Assembly: GCA_946479285.1 (NCBI GenBank) | Contig: CAMLFH010000015.1 | Coordinates: 1 to 64,000 of the forward strand | Direction: 5' to 3' | DNA: 64,000 nt | Source: an uncultured Flavobacteriales bacterium | Lineage (GTDB): Bacteria > Bacteroidota > Bacteroidia > Flavobacteriales > Crocinitomicaceae | Shown: piece by piece, positions 41,207 to 50,723 of the stretch | Numbering within the stretch: position 1 is the stretch's first letter | How the letters are laid out: each line of letters begins with the position of its first letter | Notes under the pieces: model-generated | The model's input: only the letters and a program-made list of their open reading frames with translations | Databases searched by the model: none | Told to the model about the DNA's origin: nothing | Program-made: the position numbers and the translations under genes

Positions 41207-44200
41207 TTAGAGGATAAATGTTTTCCCGATTTCCATATCGCCCAGGCCGTATGGGGAAACAGAATGGTCCTTTTCGGCTACTTGTATAATATGTGTTTCT
41301 GCAGGAACGAAAAGTTTGTAAGGCTGATCGGGGATCATTATTTCATCTTTTTCAGATGAAATCTCATGCTTTTCGTCGGGATGGACTGATTCCTCCTCTT
41401 GCTTGTATAAATGATAATAATTGCGTTTTCCTGTATCCGTTTTGTCCTGCGACACACGGATCAGTGCAAAATAATCGATCCCCGCAACGAAATCAATCTC
41501 TTCAATGGCATGGTATAAGCGCGAAACGTTGATTCCTTCTCCGAATTTGGGAAGGATGTCCTTAGCCTGCCACGGAGCGATGAAATTGTCGCAGATTTCA
41601 TGGATTACTTCTAAAGAAACCACCTGGTTTTCGTCCACCAAACGAATAACGCATTTAACCTGGAGTTCTTCATAAACCGGGTTAATGACATCTACAATGA
41701 CATTTCTGGAAGTTCGTGCGCTTAAATAATCCTCAATCCGCGAAAGTAATCCCGAAGGAACCATCGGTTTGGAGTTATCAATGGTTTTCAGTTTGTTTTG
41801 AGGGACCACAACAACTGTTACAACGCCTTGTTTGGAGTTTTTTAAATTCGTGTTCGGCAGGCAGAGTACTTTGCCGATGTCTGAGAACTCCTGCAGCGTC
41901 AGTAATTCAAAATCGCGAGCAGTTACGGCTCTTCCCCGGTGCGTAACATATTCCGAAACACGCGCCTGCATGTTTTTCAGATCTTCCGGCTCCTGACCTG
42001 CATAGAAGGTTGTGATCTGTTCAATACTCGTTATTCCGGGCAGTTTTTTTTCCGGTTCCAATATACTGGCGGTATTACTGAATGCCTGCAATTTTTCAAT
42101 CGAAGCATCGTTGGTTTCGAGGATTACTAAACCGGCATTATTATAAATGGTTTGTATTTCGGGAACGAATTCGTGGTTTTTGACAAAACCCGTTCGAATC
42201 CACAAAACACCGTCTTTGTCATATAAGTTTGGTGAAATATGCAGGGGGAAATTATAAACCAGGTTTCCGCTGATCGTCATGCGTTTGGTATCATCTTTTA
42301 AAATGAATCCACGCGGAATTTCCTCCCAATAATAGCCGTCTCCCCAATACATCTCGATTTTTGGAATATCGTCTACGCTCATTTCGTTGCTGGTGGCCTC
42401 GAATACCAGGAAGGTTGAAAAAACTTCGCCGCCTTTTACGTTTTTGAATCCCAGCAGAATGCTCGCATCTGTTTCTTGTGAGAACACAAAAGGAATTCCT
42501 GTGTTGGTGCTTGAATCCAGCGATGAAACCACTCCGAACGGATGCAGCTGATCTACAATCACATTGCTGTTGCGGGTGTTTTTACGTAAGTCAATAATAT
42601 CTTCCGACTTGTAATTCAAAGTCATATTTTCCACATGTGGAAGAATGGGTGGAAGCAAAACAGGAAGTCGTTTCTTTTTCCACTTTTTCATCATCATGCG
42701 CTCGGTAAACAAGTCGCGGTATTCCTGGTTTCCAAATCCCATATCCGGACTTTCCAGGGTCAATCTCACAAAACCTGTCCGGGTCTTGATGGTATATTTA
42801 TACTGGTCTTCGGAGAGTTCGAAAGGAACCATTTTTTTGACTGATATTTTCTTGAAATCGCTTTCGTCAGCAACTGCTTTATCCAGTTTAGCGGCTATCG
42901 GGTCGTCTGTTTCGGCATCCCGGAACAAAGAGAACTGGCTTTTTCCGGTAGTTGGGAACCAGCTGTTATCGCTCAGGTAACGGGTTCTTATTTTAAAACT
43001 GTCATTGTCAATGTTCCCGGGATAAGCGGCATAATGACCTTTCAATCCTTTGGGATGGAGTGGAAGCTGATTCCATTTGATACACACATCAATATTGCTG
43101 GTGTTTTTGATCGCCATTTCATAATTCCCGATTGCCATCCAGGTTCCCGCAGAAGTATTGATCCCAAATGGTGGAAAGGACTTCGTATTGTCAATTTTTC
43201 CCAGTTCGTTGTAAACCTGTAAATCGTTGATTCCTTCTACTTTGGTGCGAATCAAAATGCGCTGGATAGTTAATTTATGAATCCAGGAATACGGATACAG
43301 CCATGCATCAAAATTCAGCCGGATTTGAATAGCCGGGAATTCTGATTTGAAACGATGCACTTCTTCCGTACAACCTACCGTAGATGGGAAATCTTCCGGA
43401 AGCAATAGTTTTAGGATCAGTCGGTTTCGGGTAGTGTCTTTTTTAACTTCGAAAACTGTTACGTTTGTCCAGCCGGTGGGCGTACTGATTGTCAGGTAGA
43501 AGAGATTATTGAAAATATTTGAACGAATGGTTTGGCGAATACGTTGTATCCGGCCCATTTCTCGTCTGTCCAGTTTCAATTTAGTTAATTCCTGGCGGGT
43601 GAACAGGAGTTTGTCCCCTTTCAATTGGCTTAACTTGAGTTTCGAAAGTTGGTGTCTCAATTCTTTCAGGCGAGTTTTCACTTTCGGATCATGACTACTG
43701 AGGTTTTCCAGCTGCTGCTTTTCAAATTTAAGCTTCTCTGCTTGATGCTTCAGGATTTCGAGTTTCACCAGTTTCGGTTCAATGGATTGAAGTGTTTTAA
43801 GCCATTCTTTGTTTTCAGCTTCGAAATAAATGTTTACTACCCGTTTTCCTTCACGTAAAAGCAGGGAAGGCGCCGCAATCCGGATTCCGATAGCAGGTGT
43901 TTCCTTCGAAAACTCATTGTCGAAAAGTAGTTTACGCTCCGCGATCGGTTTGTCATGAATCAGGTTCCGGGTTTTAATCGATGTTACAAAATTCAGGTTT
44001 GCAGCAGGGTAGTGGTATGGATTTCTTTCAAAGCAAACAGTATAAGCACCAACCGTCTCAATATCCTGAACAATAACTTCGTTTTCCAGGCGATAAGTCA
44101 ACACATTCTGATTCGCATTTTTCCGGTTGAAGCCGGTGTTTTTATCAATGGTAATGATTCCGGCAGTTGCTTTGTCAAAAGCCAGCCAGACGCGATCTCC

Positions 44201-44581
44201 TTTTATAGCAAGCGGACTAACATTCAGGTATTCTGTCAGGTACCAGTTTGCGAAATCATTCCAGCGGCTGTTGTAGTTTCCCATTACTTTTTGCAGGTTT
44301 TCTACAAAAGCAAGGAGCAGCGCCTGTGAAGGTTCCATTTTACCGATAGCCTCGTGTGAATGCTTCAGATGGATGCTTTTCAACAAGATTTTTAATTCAC
44401 CCAGGAAGTTTTCAAAATATTCCTGCGGAATCTCCCGGTCGTTGTAAAAACGGACCCAGCTTGCAATCTGCATCAATTTTTGGAGCATGACAGCCTTATC
44501 GTTGTCCAGCATTTTAAAAGTGCCGGGAACACGTAAGCGATCTAAGCGATCTTTTCTGCTATGTCCGTCTCTTGATTCCAT
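41207..44581 (-). CDS. eCIS baseplate J-like protein (Afp11-like), 1124 aa
   Basis: The largest protein of the cluster. The N-terminal ~170 residues contain SRWNDFANWYLTEYLNVSP, the centre is beta-rich with a helical coil (270-345, KLEILKHQAEKLKFEKQQLENL), and the C-terminal third has the baseplate J/gp47-type pattern (ITTFYAGQEPEDLKNMQARVSEYVTHRGRAVTARDFELLTLQ). This is the central baseplate wedge that links spike and sheath. It lies 72 bases after the gp25 gene, with a TTTGAAC repeat in the gap, and 13 bases before the 243-aa gene. Confidence 0.85.
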   Translation of the reverse strand: MESRDGHSRKDRLDRLRVPGTFKMLDNDKAVMLQKLMQIASWVRFYNDREIPQEYFENFLGELKILLKSIHLKHSHEAIGKMEPSQALLLAFVENLQKVMGNYNSRWNDFANWYLTEYLNVSPLAIKGDRVWLAFDKATAGIITIDKNTGFNRKNANQNVLTYRLENEVIVQDIETVGAYTVCFERNPYHYPAANLNFVTSIKTRNLIHDKPIAERKLLFDNEFSKETPAIGIRIAAPSLLLREGKRVVNIYFEAENKEWLKTLQSIEPKLVKLEILKHQAEKLKFEKQQLENLSSHDPKVKTRLKELRHQLSKLKLSQLKGDKLLFTRQELTKLKLDRREMGRIQRIRQTIRSNIFNNLFYLTISTPTGWTNVTVFEVKKDTTRNRLILKLLLPEDFPSTVGCTEEVHRFKSEFPAIQIRLNFDAWLYPYSWIHKLTIQRILIRTKVEGINDLQVYNELGKIDNTKSFPPFGINTSAGTWMAIGNYEMAIKNTSNIDVCIKWNQLPLHPKGLKGHYAAYPGNIDNDSFKIRTRYLSDNSWFPTTGKSQFSLFRDAETDDPIAAKLDKAVADESDFKKISVKKMVPFELSEDQYKYTIKTRTGFVRLTLESPDMGFGNQEYRDLFTERMMMKKWKKKRLPVLLPPILPHVENMTLNYKSEDIIDLRKNTRNSNVIVDQLHPFGVVSSLDSSTNTGIPFVFSQETDASILLGFKNVKGGEVFSTFLVFEATSNEMSVDDIPKIEMYWGDGYYWEEIPRGFILKDDTKRMTISGNLVYNFPLHISPNLYDKDGVLWIRTGFVKNHEFVPEIQTIYNNAGLVILETNDASIEKLQAFSNTASILEPEKKLPGITSIEQITTFYAGQEPEDLKNMQARVSEYVTHRGRAVTARDFELLTLQEFSDIGKVLCLPNTNLKNSKQGVVTVVVVPQNKLKTIDNSKPMVPSGLLSRIEDYLSARTSRNVIVDVINPVYEELQVKCVIRLVDENQVVSLEVIHEICDNFIAPWQAKDILPKFGEGINVSRLYHAIEEIDFVAGIDYFALIRVSQDKTDTGKRNYYHLYKQEEESVHPDEKHEISSEKDEIMIPDQPYKLFVPAETHIIQVAEKDHSVSPYGLGDMEIGKTFIL

Positions 44582-44584
44582 TCA

Positions 44585-44653
44585 AAAAGTTTAAATGTTC
44601 AATAGTTCAAATGTTCAACAGTTTGAACCCTTTGAACTTCTTTGAACTTTTCT
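44585..44653. repeat. TTTGAAC-rich intergenic repeat
   Basis: GTTCAAATGTTCAATAGTTC and inverted TTTGAAC units between the gp25 and baseplate J genes; units match the 8-bp tandem repeat at 48901. Confidence 0.5.
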
Positions 44654-45055
44654 TTAAAGTTGTGTTCCTTCCAAAAAGTAGAATGGATAAACCAAACTGC
44701 TTCTGCTATTTGTTTGCCGGATAGTAAATTCTACTTTGATCCAGAGTATTCCTTCCATTGCGTCACGCACTTCCACGTCTACCGAATCTGTTACAATACG
44801 TGGTTCTCCCTCGCGGATAGCCTGTTCAATGATATCAATGATCATGGTCCGTTCCGAAAGATCAATCTTTGAGAAAACCCATTTATCGATCGGACAGCCA
44901 TAGTTGTAGCGAAAAACGCGCTCGCCCGGGATTGTAGAGAATAAAATCCGCAAACTTTCCCAAATATCTTCTTCATCGGAAACCAGGTGCACACCGCGTT
45001 GATTAAATCGCACAGGAAATGCCCAGCCGGTTCCTAAGTATGTTTTATCGTTCAT
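44654..45055 (-). CDS. GPW/gp25 family baseplate protein (Afp9-like), 133 aa
   Basis: A 133-residue protein with the family blocks LGTGWAFPVRF near the start, SLRILFSTIPGERVFRYNYGCPIDKWVFS in the centre and IVTDSVDVEVRD. gp25 seeds sheath polymerisation at the baseplate and carries an EPR-like motif, here GEPRIVT. It follows the PAAR gene by one base and fits the conserved order spike-PAAR-gp25-gpJ. Confidence 0.88.
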   Translation of the reverse strand: MNDKTYLGTGWAFPVRFNQRGVHLVSDEEDIWESLRILFSTIPGERVFRYNYGCPIDKWVFSKIDLSERTMIIDIIEQAIREGEPRIVTDSVDVEVRDAMEGILWIKVEFTIRQTNSRSSLVYPFYFLEGTQL

Positions 45056-45056
45056 C

Positions 45057-45356
45057 TTATCCTCCGATTAATACAGTTGGACATCCCAATACGATTGCGC
45101 CGCCATGTGCGCAGGTGTCACCCATTCTCGCAGCAGGTTTGTTACCGATCATTACGGTAGCCGACCCTTTCACAATGCTGTCGGGCGGACCAACGCATAC
45201 GCACATGTCTCCCATCACTGCGGCCGGTAATCCACCGATCAGAACAGTTGGTACTCCCGGTCCGGTGATCGGTCCTCCAACATGCGGTATAGGAGGAACT
45301 CCCGGTGTAACCATCGGACAGGTGTGCATATCTGTTAATCGTGCTGCTAAACTCAT
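45057..45356 (-). CDS. PAAR domain spike-tip protein (Afp10-like), 99 aa
   Basis: A Gly/Pro-rich 99-residue protein with three PAAR-type repeats (MVTPGVPPIPHVGGPI, PTVLIGGLPAAVMGDMC, GNKPAARMGDTCAHGGAI). His and Cys at the tip can bind a metal ion. PAAR sharpens the VgrG spike. It has no effector extension. Its genes are ordered VgrG, PAAR, gp25 with gaps of 6 and 1 bases. Confidence 0.92.
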   Translation of the reverse strand: MSLAARLTDMHTCPMVTPGVPPIPHVGGPITGPGVPTVLIGGLPAAVMGDMCVCVGPPDSIVKGSATVMIGNKPAARMGDTCAHGGAIVLGCPTVLIGG

Positions 45357-45362
45357 GGTATT

Positions 45363-47153
45363 TTAATTAATCATTACAATTGCGCCTTTCACGGCGGTTT
45401 GTCCTGCTGCAGACAATTCTGCAGAGGCATTTCCTTTTGCAGTGAAACTTGCATCAGCTGTTAGTTCCACATTCGTTCCTTTTACCGTTGCGTTCACCCC
45501 GGCTTTTATACTGGAGTTTGTTCCCGCATCTACTTTTACTTCCGTTCCGGCCTTTATGGTAATTTCTTTGGCAGCCTGAATTAAAATTCCGCTGTCAGAA
45601 AGCACGATCTTGTTTCCGTTCTGGTCAGACATCGTAACGGATTTTTCTTTGTCACTCAATACCAGTTTGTTGGTTCCGGGTGTAGTAACCGTGACGACTT
45701 TGTTTTCGTCGTCCATTTCGAGTTTGATCCCGTTTTTGGTCTGCATGAGCTGGATCGGGTTCTTCTTGTCGATCTCGAGTGGGGCAGGATTTGCCGAACT
45801 GTACAAACTTCCGAGGATAATCGGGTAAGTAGGATCATTGTTCAGGAAACCAAGCACCACTTCATCACCGATATTGGGGATAAAAAATGCTCCGAAACTT
45901 TTGCTGCTCCAGAAATTGCTCAATCTTGCCCAGACCAGGTTTTTGTCGGTGTTCAAAAGCGGGATTTCTACCTGGATGCGAAATTCCTTCGCCGGATCGC
46001 CATCAAGTTTTTTAACTACGCCGATGTGCAGTCCTTCAATTCCGGGAAGAAGCCCGGAAGCAGGCGGAGCTACAACATCCGGGTTCTGTGTAGACATTTC
46101 CGGGTCGATTCCCATTCCTGCGGTAGTGATCCATTCTCCTTCTTCAATGGAATGTTCCACAAACCCGATGAAAGCATCTCCGTTGAACCGTTTTCCAAGT
46201 CCGTCGAGTGTGATTAAACAGCCCGGTACTGCCAATGCACTTCCCTGGAACCGGATTTCACCTCGAATCCGGGACAAACCTGCTTTCAGAGCTTGTGCAT
46301 CTGCCCAGCTTTGGAGTTGGGAACTATCGCCGTAACTTTCTGTTTGGAATTCCCAGCGATCTCCGCCAACAGCTTCGGAAAGAGCAGCCGGAGTTTGGTC
46401 TCCCTGCTCATTCAATGAAGGTGCAGCTGAAGCAGCTTTGATCATTGCCTGCGTAGCTATATCCCATGCGTAGGCGTCTACACCAATGGTTTGGTCCGTG
46501 GTTTGAAGTTCTCCGCGAAAGGAAATAAGATCTTCTCCGTAAGTTACTTTGAGTACGGCCGCAGCAGAAACCTTCGGTTTGATGACTTTAACGTCCTTTT
46601 GATCCGTAATAATGATCAGTCCGTTCGCATCTGCGCGTGAACAAATGAAATCCCAGTCGGAACAATAATACTGGACAAGTTCCGGGTGAGAAACGGTAGT
46701 GGCATCTACAGTTGGCGAAAGATCGGAATAGGTAGCAAGGATTGCTGAGATGATATCGCTGTCGGTTTGTTTTTCGTAGAAGTTGTTTTTCCGTGTTAAA
46801 GTGGAAGGAAAGAGAAAATCCGCACATTCGATTTCCAGTGTTGCGGCTTCATCTTCGGGAATATCTACATTGTGAGTGATCACAATACCTTCAAAAAGAA
46901 TCCGTTCGTTGCTTTGATAACCGGCTTCAATACGGATGGTTTTCCCCGGTGCGAAAGAATCGTCGTCGCTTTCGGGAATTTCTTTCATCGGCATATCCCC
47001 GGCTTCAAAAACTAATTTTGCCCGACCAATACGATTGACTTCCTTTCGGATCCAAATGGAAACCGCTTCGAAACTGTCGCTGATCTTACTACCATCGCTG
47101 TAGATGGAAAAAGTGACCAGTCCTTCGCTATTTTTTTCCGGTGATATACTCAT
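45363..47153 (-). CDS. VgrG-like spike protein (Afp8-like), 596 aa
   Basis: A 596-residue spike. Residues 1-330 correspond to gp27/gp5-like VgrG domains (VSIWIRKEVNRIGRAKLVFE near 30, ERILFEGIVITH near 105, VDAYAWDIATQAMI). About 370-450 is the OB-fold with VGVKKLDGDPAKEFRIQVEIP-type strands and GDEVVLGFLNNDPTYPIILGSLY. The C-terminal ~150 residues are a beta-helix needle with DSGILIQAAKEITIKAG-type repeats. It overlaps the LysM gene by 4 bases. Confidence 0.9.
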   Translation of the reverse strand: MSISPEKNSEGLVTFSIYSDGSKISDSFEAVSIWIRKEVNRIGRAKLVFEAGDMPMKEIPESDDDSFAPGKTIRIEAGYQSNERILFEGIVITHNVDIPEDEAATLEIECADFLFPSTLTRKNNFYEKQTDSDIISAILATYSDLSPTVDATTVSHPELVQYYCSDWDFICSRADANGLIIITDQKDVKVIKPKVSAAAVLKVTYGEDLISFRGELQTTDQTIGVDAYAWDIATQAMIKAASAAPSLNEQGDQTPAALSEAVGGDRWEFQTESYGDSSQLQSWADAQALKAGLSRIRGEIRFQGSALAVPGCLITLDGLGKRFNGDAFIGFVEHSIEEGEWITTAGMGIDPEMSTQNPDVVAPPASGLLPGIEGLHIGVVKKLDGDPAKEFRIQVEIPLLNTDKNLVWARLSNFWSSKSFGAFFIPNIGDEVVLGFLNNDPTYPIILGSLYSSANPAPLEIDKKNPIQLMQTKNGIKLEMDDENKVVTVTTPGTNKLVLSDKEKSVTMSDQNGNKIVLSDSGILIQAAKEITIKAGTEVKVDAGTNSSIKAGVNATVKGTNVELTADASFTAKGNASAELSAAGQTAVKGAIVMIN

Positions 47154-47806
47154 TTTCTTGCCAATGGTGGGAACTGTATTTTTGTTCCCGGTTCAATTTT
47201 TCTGAATTCGCTCAGGTTATTATATGCTGCTATTTCGTGACAAAAAGAAGCGTCGCCGTAAATTTCATCACAGTAACGGGCAATGGAATCCCCGGCACGA
47301 AATGTAATGATCCGCGAAAGGTCCGGAGAGTTCATTTGTGTAGTGTCTTTGTCAAAGTACCCTGCAAAAGAGAAAGAGACTTTTACTCTCAAAGGTGTCC
47401 CGTCAGGTGAGAATAAGCTGTAATCGTAATTAATGCTTTCAACCCTTCCCCGGAAAATAAAGGTTCCCCAGATTACTTTGGTGTAACTGGGCTCATGACT
47501 TTCCGAATTGATCCGGTAAATTGCTTTTTCCAGGTCATTGATCCGGTCTTTGATTTTCCTCGTTTTATTGGGAATAATTCCTGTGTCGTCCATCAGGACC
47601 TCGAAGGAAAGACTGTCAAGTGCCTGGGAACGGAATTTGCGCAAGTTTGCAACGCCCTGAGCTTCTCCGTTTTGAGAATAGTTCAGACGTTTCCCTAATT
47701 TCAGAGTTGCCGGATTCACCTGCGTAGTGAATTCACTGCTTTTCTTCGATTCGGAATAACTTTGATTCTCATACCCGATGATCTTTAACTTGACCAATTC
47801 CCCCAT
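47150..47806 (-). CDS. LysM tube-adaptor protein (Afp7-like), 218 aa
   Basis: Residues 1-150 form the gp53-like/tube-linking part (ENQSYSESKKSSEFTTQVNPATLKLGKRLNYSQ) and the C-terminal ~50 residues are a LysM motif (FRAGDSIARYCDEIYGD, YNNLSEFRKIEPGTKIQFP). In eCIS and T4-like phages this protein connects the inner tube and baseplate hub. It shares ATG/TAA overlap with the DUF5908 gene upstream and overlaps the VgrG gene downstream. Confidence 0.88.
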   Translation of the reverse strand: MGELVKLKIIGYENQSYSESKKSSEFTTQVNPATLKLGKRLNYSQNGEAQGVANLRKFRSQALDSLSFEVLMDDTGIIPNKTRKIKDRINDLEKAIYRINSESHEPSYTKVIWGTFIFRGRVESINYDYSLFSPDGTPLRVKVSFSFAGYFDKDTTQMNSPDLSRIITFRAGDSIARYCDEIYGDASFCHEIAAYNNLSEFRKIEPGTKIQFPPLARK

Positions 47807-47967
47807 TACCGCTCTCCTTTTTTAATCCGCTGTTTACGCACCAGTTCCTGCACCTCTCTCAAAATATCCTTTTTGAGTTTGGCTGCTTTTAAGTCAAGAT
47901 CTCCGGTTGAGCCTGCTTTTCGCTCAATAGTCGTTCGAATGCTGATTTCTTTAATAATAATTGACAT
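47806..47967 (-). CDS. DUF5908 family small protein, 53 aa
   Basis: A 53-residue protein starting MSIIIKEISIRTTIERKAG and ending in a basic helix (VQELVRKQRIKKGER). This start and size match DUF5908, a small protein found between tube and LysM genes in Bacteroidota eCIS clusters, with unknown function. Its TAA overlaps the ATG of the LysM gene (TAATG), implying coupled translation; it lies 5 bases past the second tube gene. Confidence 0.8.
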   Translation of the reverse strand: MSIIIKEISIRTTIERKAGSTGDLDLKAAKLKKDILREVQELVRKQRIKKGER

Positions 47968-47972
47968 AAGCT

Positions 47973-48416
47973 CTAAGATCGTTTCAGGGTCGTGTATGCA
48001 AATTCAATGGTTTCTATCAAAATAGTGTTGGACTGTGAGTCCAGGTTTCCGATTTGCCATTTTACCGGGTAAGCATTTGTGCAGGTCCATGTATAAATGG
48101 GAGTTCCTTCACTTCCCAGTAAATTCACAACGATGTCCCGGGGAATGATAGGAACGGAGAAATCTCCCTCCAATACTTCTTTAATCCACGAAACATCCGA
48201 ACTGCTGATCGGATTCATTGCTCTTTTAAGACTCAGATTACCATGTTTTACCTGTTTCGGAAGGAGGTGTGTAAATTCATTCACACCTCCTTCTTTCACA
48301 CTTTCTGTTTCTATTTCAGTTGATAATCCGGTTACTTCTTTGAAAGCATACTCTTCACCTCCGATTTTCACCTGGAAATAAAAAGCAACCGGAAGTTCCC
48401 AATTCGGATCACTCAT
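47973..48416 (-). CDS. eCIS tube protein 2, 147 aa
   Basis: A phage tail tube (T4 gp19-like) protein with the start WELPVAFYFQVKIGGEEYAFKEVTGLSTE, the HGNLSLKRAM strand and the ending ILIETIEFAYTTLKR. It is paralogous to the next upstream tube gene (about the same length, same start and end patterns). In eCIS one copy is the main tube subunit and the others form the tube's initiator layer near the baseplate (Afp5-like). Confidence 0.88.
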   Translation of the reverse strand: MSDPNWELPVAFYFQVKIGGEEYAFKEVTGLSTEIETESVKEGGVNEFTHLLPKQVKHGNLSLKRAMNPISSSDVSWIKEVLEGDFSVPIIPRDIVVNLLGSEGTPIYTWTCTNAYPVKWQIGNLDSQSNTILIETIEFAYTTLKRS

Positions 48417-48426
48417 TTTGATTTAA

Positions 48427-48876
48427 TTAGCTGTTAGCAATAGTTAATCCGTCGTGAGCAATCTCGATCGTCTCAACGGCCACTTCATTACCGTCGGATT
48501 TCATATCCGTTCCGGAAATTTTTGTCGGCCATGCATTATTCAAAGTCCAAACCATGGTTGGTTTTCCGGCTTCGTCTAATAAACTGATCACTACTGTCTG
48601 ACGTTCGATGGTGTTCATCTTAATCTTATTGAACCAGTCCCAGAATCCATTGTCTTTGACGAAAACTCCTTTTTTCAGGGTCACGTTTCCGGTTTTGCGG
48701 ATCCCCGGCATCTTAGTGGTAGCAAATTCTTTGCTGTTCCCGTGCCTGTACTCAATTATCTGAGCTTCAACGTCCAGTCCGGATACTTCCTGGAACGGAA
48801 CTTCTTTATCACCGATTTTTACCTGGAAGTAAAACTTCGGTAGTGGCCATACATTATCTTGTTTTTCTCCTGCCAT
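48427..48876 (-). CDS. eCIS tube protein 1, 149 aa
   Basis: Tail tube protein with WPLPKFYFQVKIGDKEVPFQEVSGLDVE, the KTGNVTLKKGVF strand and EVAVETIEIAHDGL at the end. Position directly after the sheath gene suggests the main tube subunit (Afp1-like). The hexameric tube is filled with cargo and expelled when the sheath contracts. It is separated from the sheath gene by 164 bases that hold tandem repeats, unlike the tight spacing elsewhere in the operon. Confidence 0.88.
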   Translation of the reverse strand: MAGEKQDNVWPLPKFYFQVKIGDKEVPFQEVSGLDVEAQIIEYRHGNSKEFATTKMPGIRKTGNVTLKKGVFVKDNGFWDWFNKIKMNTIERQTVVISLLDEAGKPTMVWTLNNAWPTKISGTDMKSDGNEVAVETIEIAHDGLTIANS

Positions 48877-48900
48877 GATTTCTTTTATTTAATTTTATTA

Positions 48901-48956
48901 AATGTTCAAATGTTCAAATGTTCAAATGTTCAAATGTTCAAATGTTCAAATGTTCA
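48901..48956. repeat. Seven tandem copies of an 8-bp unit
   Basis: AATGTTCA repeated seven times without error between the tube and sheath genes. The unit is a version of the GTTCAAA motif found in other intergenic gaps of the cluster. Such short tandem repeats can vary in copy number by slippage. Confidence 0.9.
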
Positions 48957-48976
48957 AATTGAGCTTTAAACCTTTT

Positions 48977-49013
48977 GAACCTTCGAAGCTCTTGGAGCGA
49001 AGAAGATTGGAAC
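48977..49013. repeat. CTTCGAAGCTC hairpin repeat, copy 2
   Basis: GAACCTTCGAAGCTC (48977-48991) and GAGCGAAGAAG (48995-49005) repeat the element at 35624-35660 with few differences. Confidence 0.65.
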
Positions 49014-49040
49014 TCTTTGAACCTGTTTGATCTTGTTTAT

Positions 49041-50702
49041 TTAGCTTTTCTGCATTTGTTGCTGGAACGTAATCTCGATGAATTCAGCCGGTCTTGAGAT
49101 CGCTACCAAAATGGTAATACGCATAATTCCTTCTAAAATATCATCCGGTGTCATCGTTTCACCCAATCCGATATGGACACTGAAAGCATCTTCCGGAACA
49201 GATCCTGCCAAACCGCCTCTTTTCCAAATTCCGTGAAGGAAGCTGTTGATCATACTTCGCATGCTTACCCATGTGTTTGCGACGTTCGGTTCGAATACAT
49301 ACGCTTTTGAAGCATTCTTGATGGATTCCTCCAGCATAAGCATGGTTCTGCGGACATTGATATATCTCCAGTCCAGTGAGTTTCCGTCCAATGTACGTGC
49401 TCCCCAAACTTTCACACCTTCGCCAACAAAATAACGGATCGCATTTACGGCTTTACCATTCATCGGAACATTCAGATCTTCCTGGTTTTTGAAGGAAATA
49501 CTTACGGTTGGACTGATAACATTCGAAACGCCGACATTTGCAGGAGCTTTCCAAACTTCTTTGGTAGCATCCACCAGGGTGTAAATTCCCGCCATCGCAG
49601 TAGATGGAGGCAGTTGATTGATAATCAACAATGCTTCCCGCATAATTTCGCTGTAAGCAGCAGAATGTCTGGAAAGTACTTTATGTGCTGTTTCAATGTC
49701 CAGTTTGGATGGAATCTTCTTGTCATCCTTCGTATCTTTTGTATCCGAAACTGCCGGTTCATCCGGTTTTGGATCAGCTGGTGCTTTCATGATCGCTAAA
49801 TCGATGAATTCCTGCAAAGGGTTTGGCTCCGTTTTTTTGGCACCTGAGACATCCGTTTGAGCACTTACGTCCACTTTCTGGGCGCTGAGCATTTCTTTTA
49901 AAACTGCTTTGGATTTGTCATCAATGTTCAAAAAGCTTAGTTCCGTATCCGATACTATCGATGTGTTCATCCAGGGATAATACACTGCACCGTAGCTCAG
50001 GAATTCCGTACCAATCTTTTCCCTGAAATCTGTGATTGCCTGATCGCTATCCAGGAAACCGTTGTATATATCGAAAATACCCACACGGTTCTTCATTTCG
50101 TAACCACAGTGTTTCAATATAGCACCCTGTACATTTGAGCATTGGTCTACTGTTTTGAGGTAAACTGCTTCCGGGGCCAAAACCATGGTTGGTTCTTCTT
50201 CCTTCAAAAGCGATTGAATTCCATCAGTCAATTTTTTCTCATCCAAATCGTTCATGTATCCTTCGTCTACAGAAACGATGTAACAGGTACCTCCACCGTT
50301 TGAAAAGAAGAAACGCATCTGGTAATAGAAGTTGTACTTGTCGGTACGCTCAATGCTGTATTTGGTATCATTGATCAGCAAGAAGGAATTGGTAGCCTGC
50401 ACCTTACTATCCACTTTATCTTTCTCATCAGCGGCTTCTGTCTCAGCAGCAGTTTTTTTGTCGTCGGAAGGTTTTTCCGCCTTCGAAATAGAAAATTTCG
50501 GAATAGGGGCGCCACCGAAGTACTGCTCGAATTCTGCCATGGAACTGATTTTCCAGGGCTTGTTTAACAGGGATTTGTTTCCATCTTTGGCAAACTGCGT
50601 GTAACCGATAAATGCAGGTACGGCAGTAGCAGCTTCAACAACGGAATTGGGAAACGCCTTCTTTTCAACGACGTATACTCCTGGTGTTTTCATTGTACTC
50701 AT
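49041..50702 (-). CDS. eCIS contractile sheath protein, 553 aa
   Basis: A tail sheath protein (Afp2-4/gp18-like). The start MKTPGVYVVEKKAFPNSV with AVPAFIGYTQFA is the conserved sheath N-terminus, and the C-terminal ~180 residues (WGARTLDGNSLDWRYINVRRTMLMLEESI, NTWVSMRSMINSFLHGIWKRGGLAGS) are the conserved interlocking domain, ending with ISRPAEFIEITFQQQM. An acidic low-complexity insert occurs at 80-110 and 310-340, probably surface-exposed. Only one sheath gene is present, as in several Bacteroidota eCIS. Confidence 0.93.
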   Translation of the reverse strand: MSTMKTPGVYVVEKKAFPNSVVEAATAVPAFIGYTQFAKDGNKSLLNKPWKISSMAEFEQYFGGAPIPKFSISKAEKPSDDKKTAAETEAADEKDKVDSKVQATNSFLLINDTKYSIERTDKYNFYYQMRFFFSNGGGTCYIVSVDEGYMNDLDEKKLTDGIQSLLKEEEPTMVLAPEAVYLKTVDQCSNVQGAILKHCGYEMKNRVGIFDIYNGFLDSDQAITDFREKIGTEFLSYGAVYYPWMNTSIVSDTELSFLNIDDKSKAVLKEMLSAQKVDVSAQTDVSGAKKTEPNPLQEFIDLAIMKAPADPKPDEPAVSDTKDTKDDKKIPSKLDIETAHKVLSRHSAAYSEIMREALLIINQLPPSTAMAGIYTLVDATKEVWKAPANVGVSNVISPTVSISFKNQEDLNVPMNGKAVNAIRYFVGEGVKVWGARTLDGNSLDWRYINVRRTMLMLEESIKNASKAYVFEPNVANTWVSMRSMINSFLHGIWKRGGLAGSVPEDAFSVHIGLGETMTPDDILEGIMRITILVAISRPAEFIEITFQQQMQKS

Positions 50703-50723
50703 ATTTGGATTTATTGTATTGAT

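Noticed and set aside
48901..48956. Possible CRISPR or direct-repeat array
   Set aside because: The unit is eight bases with no spacers; it is a simple tandem repeat. No cas genes are in the window.
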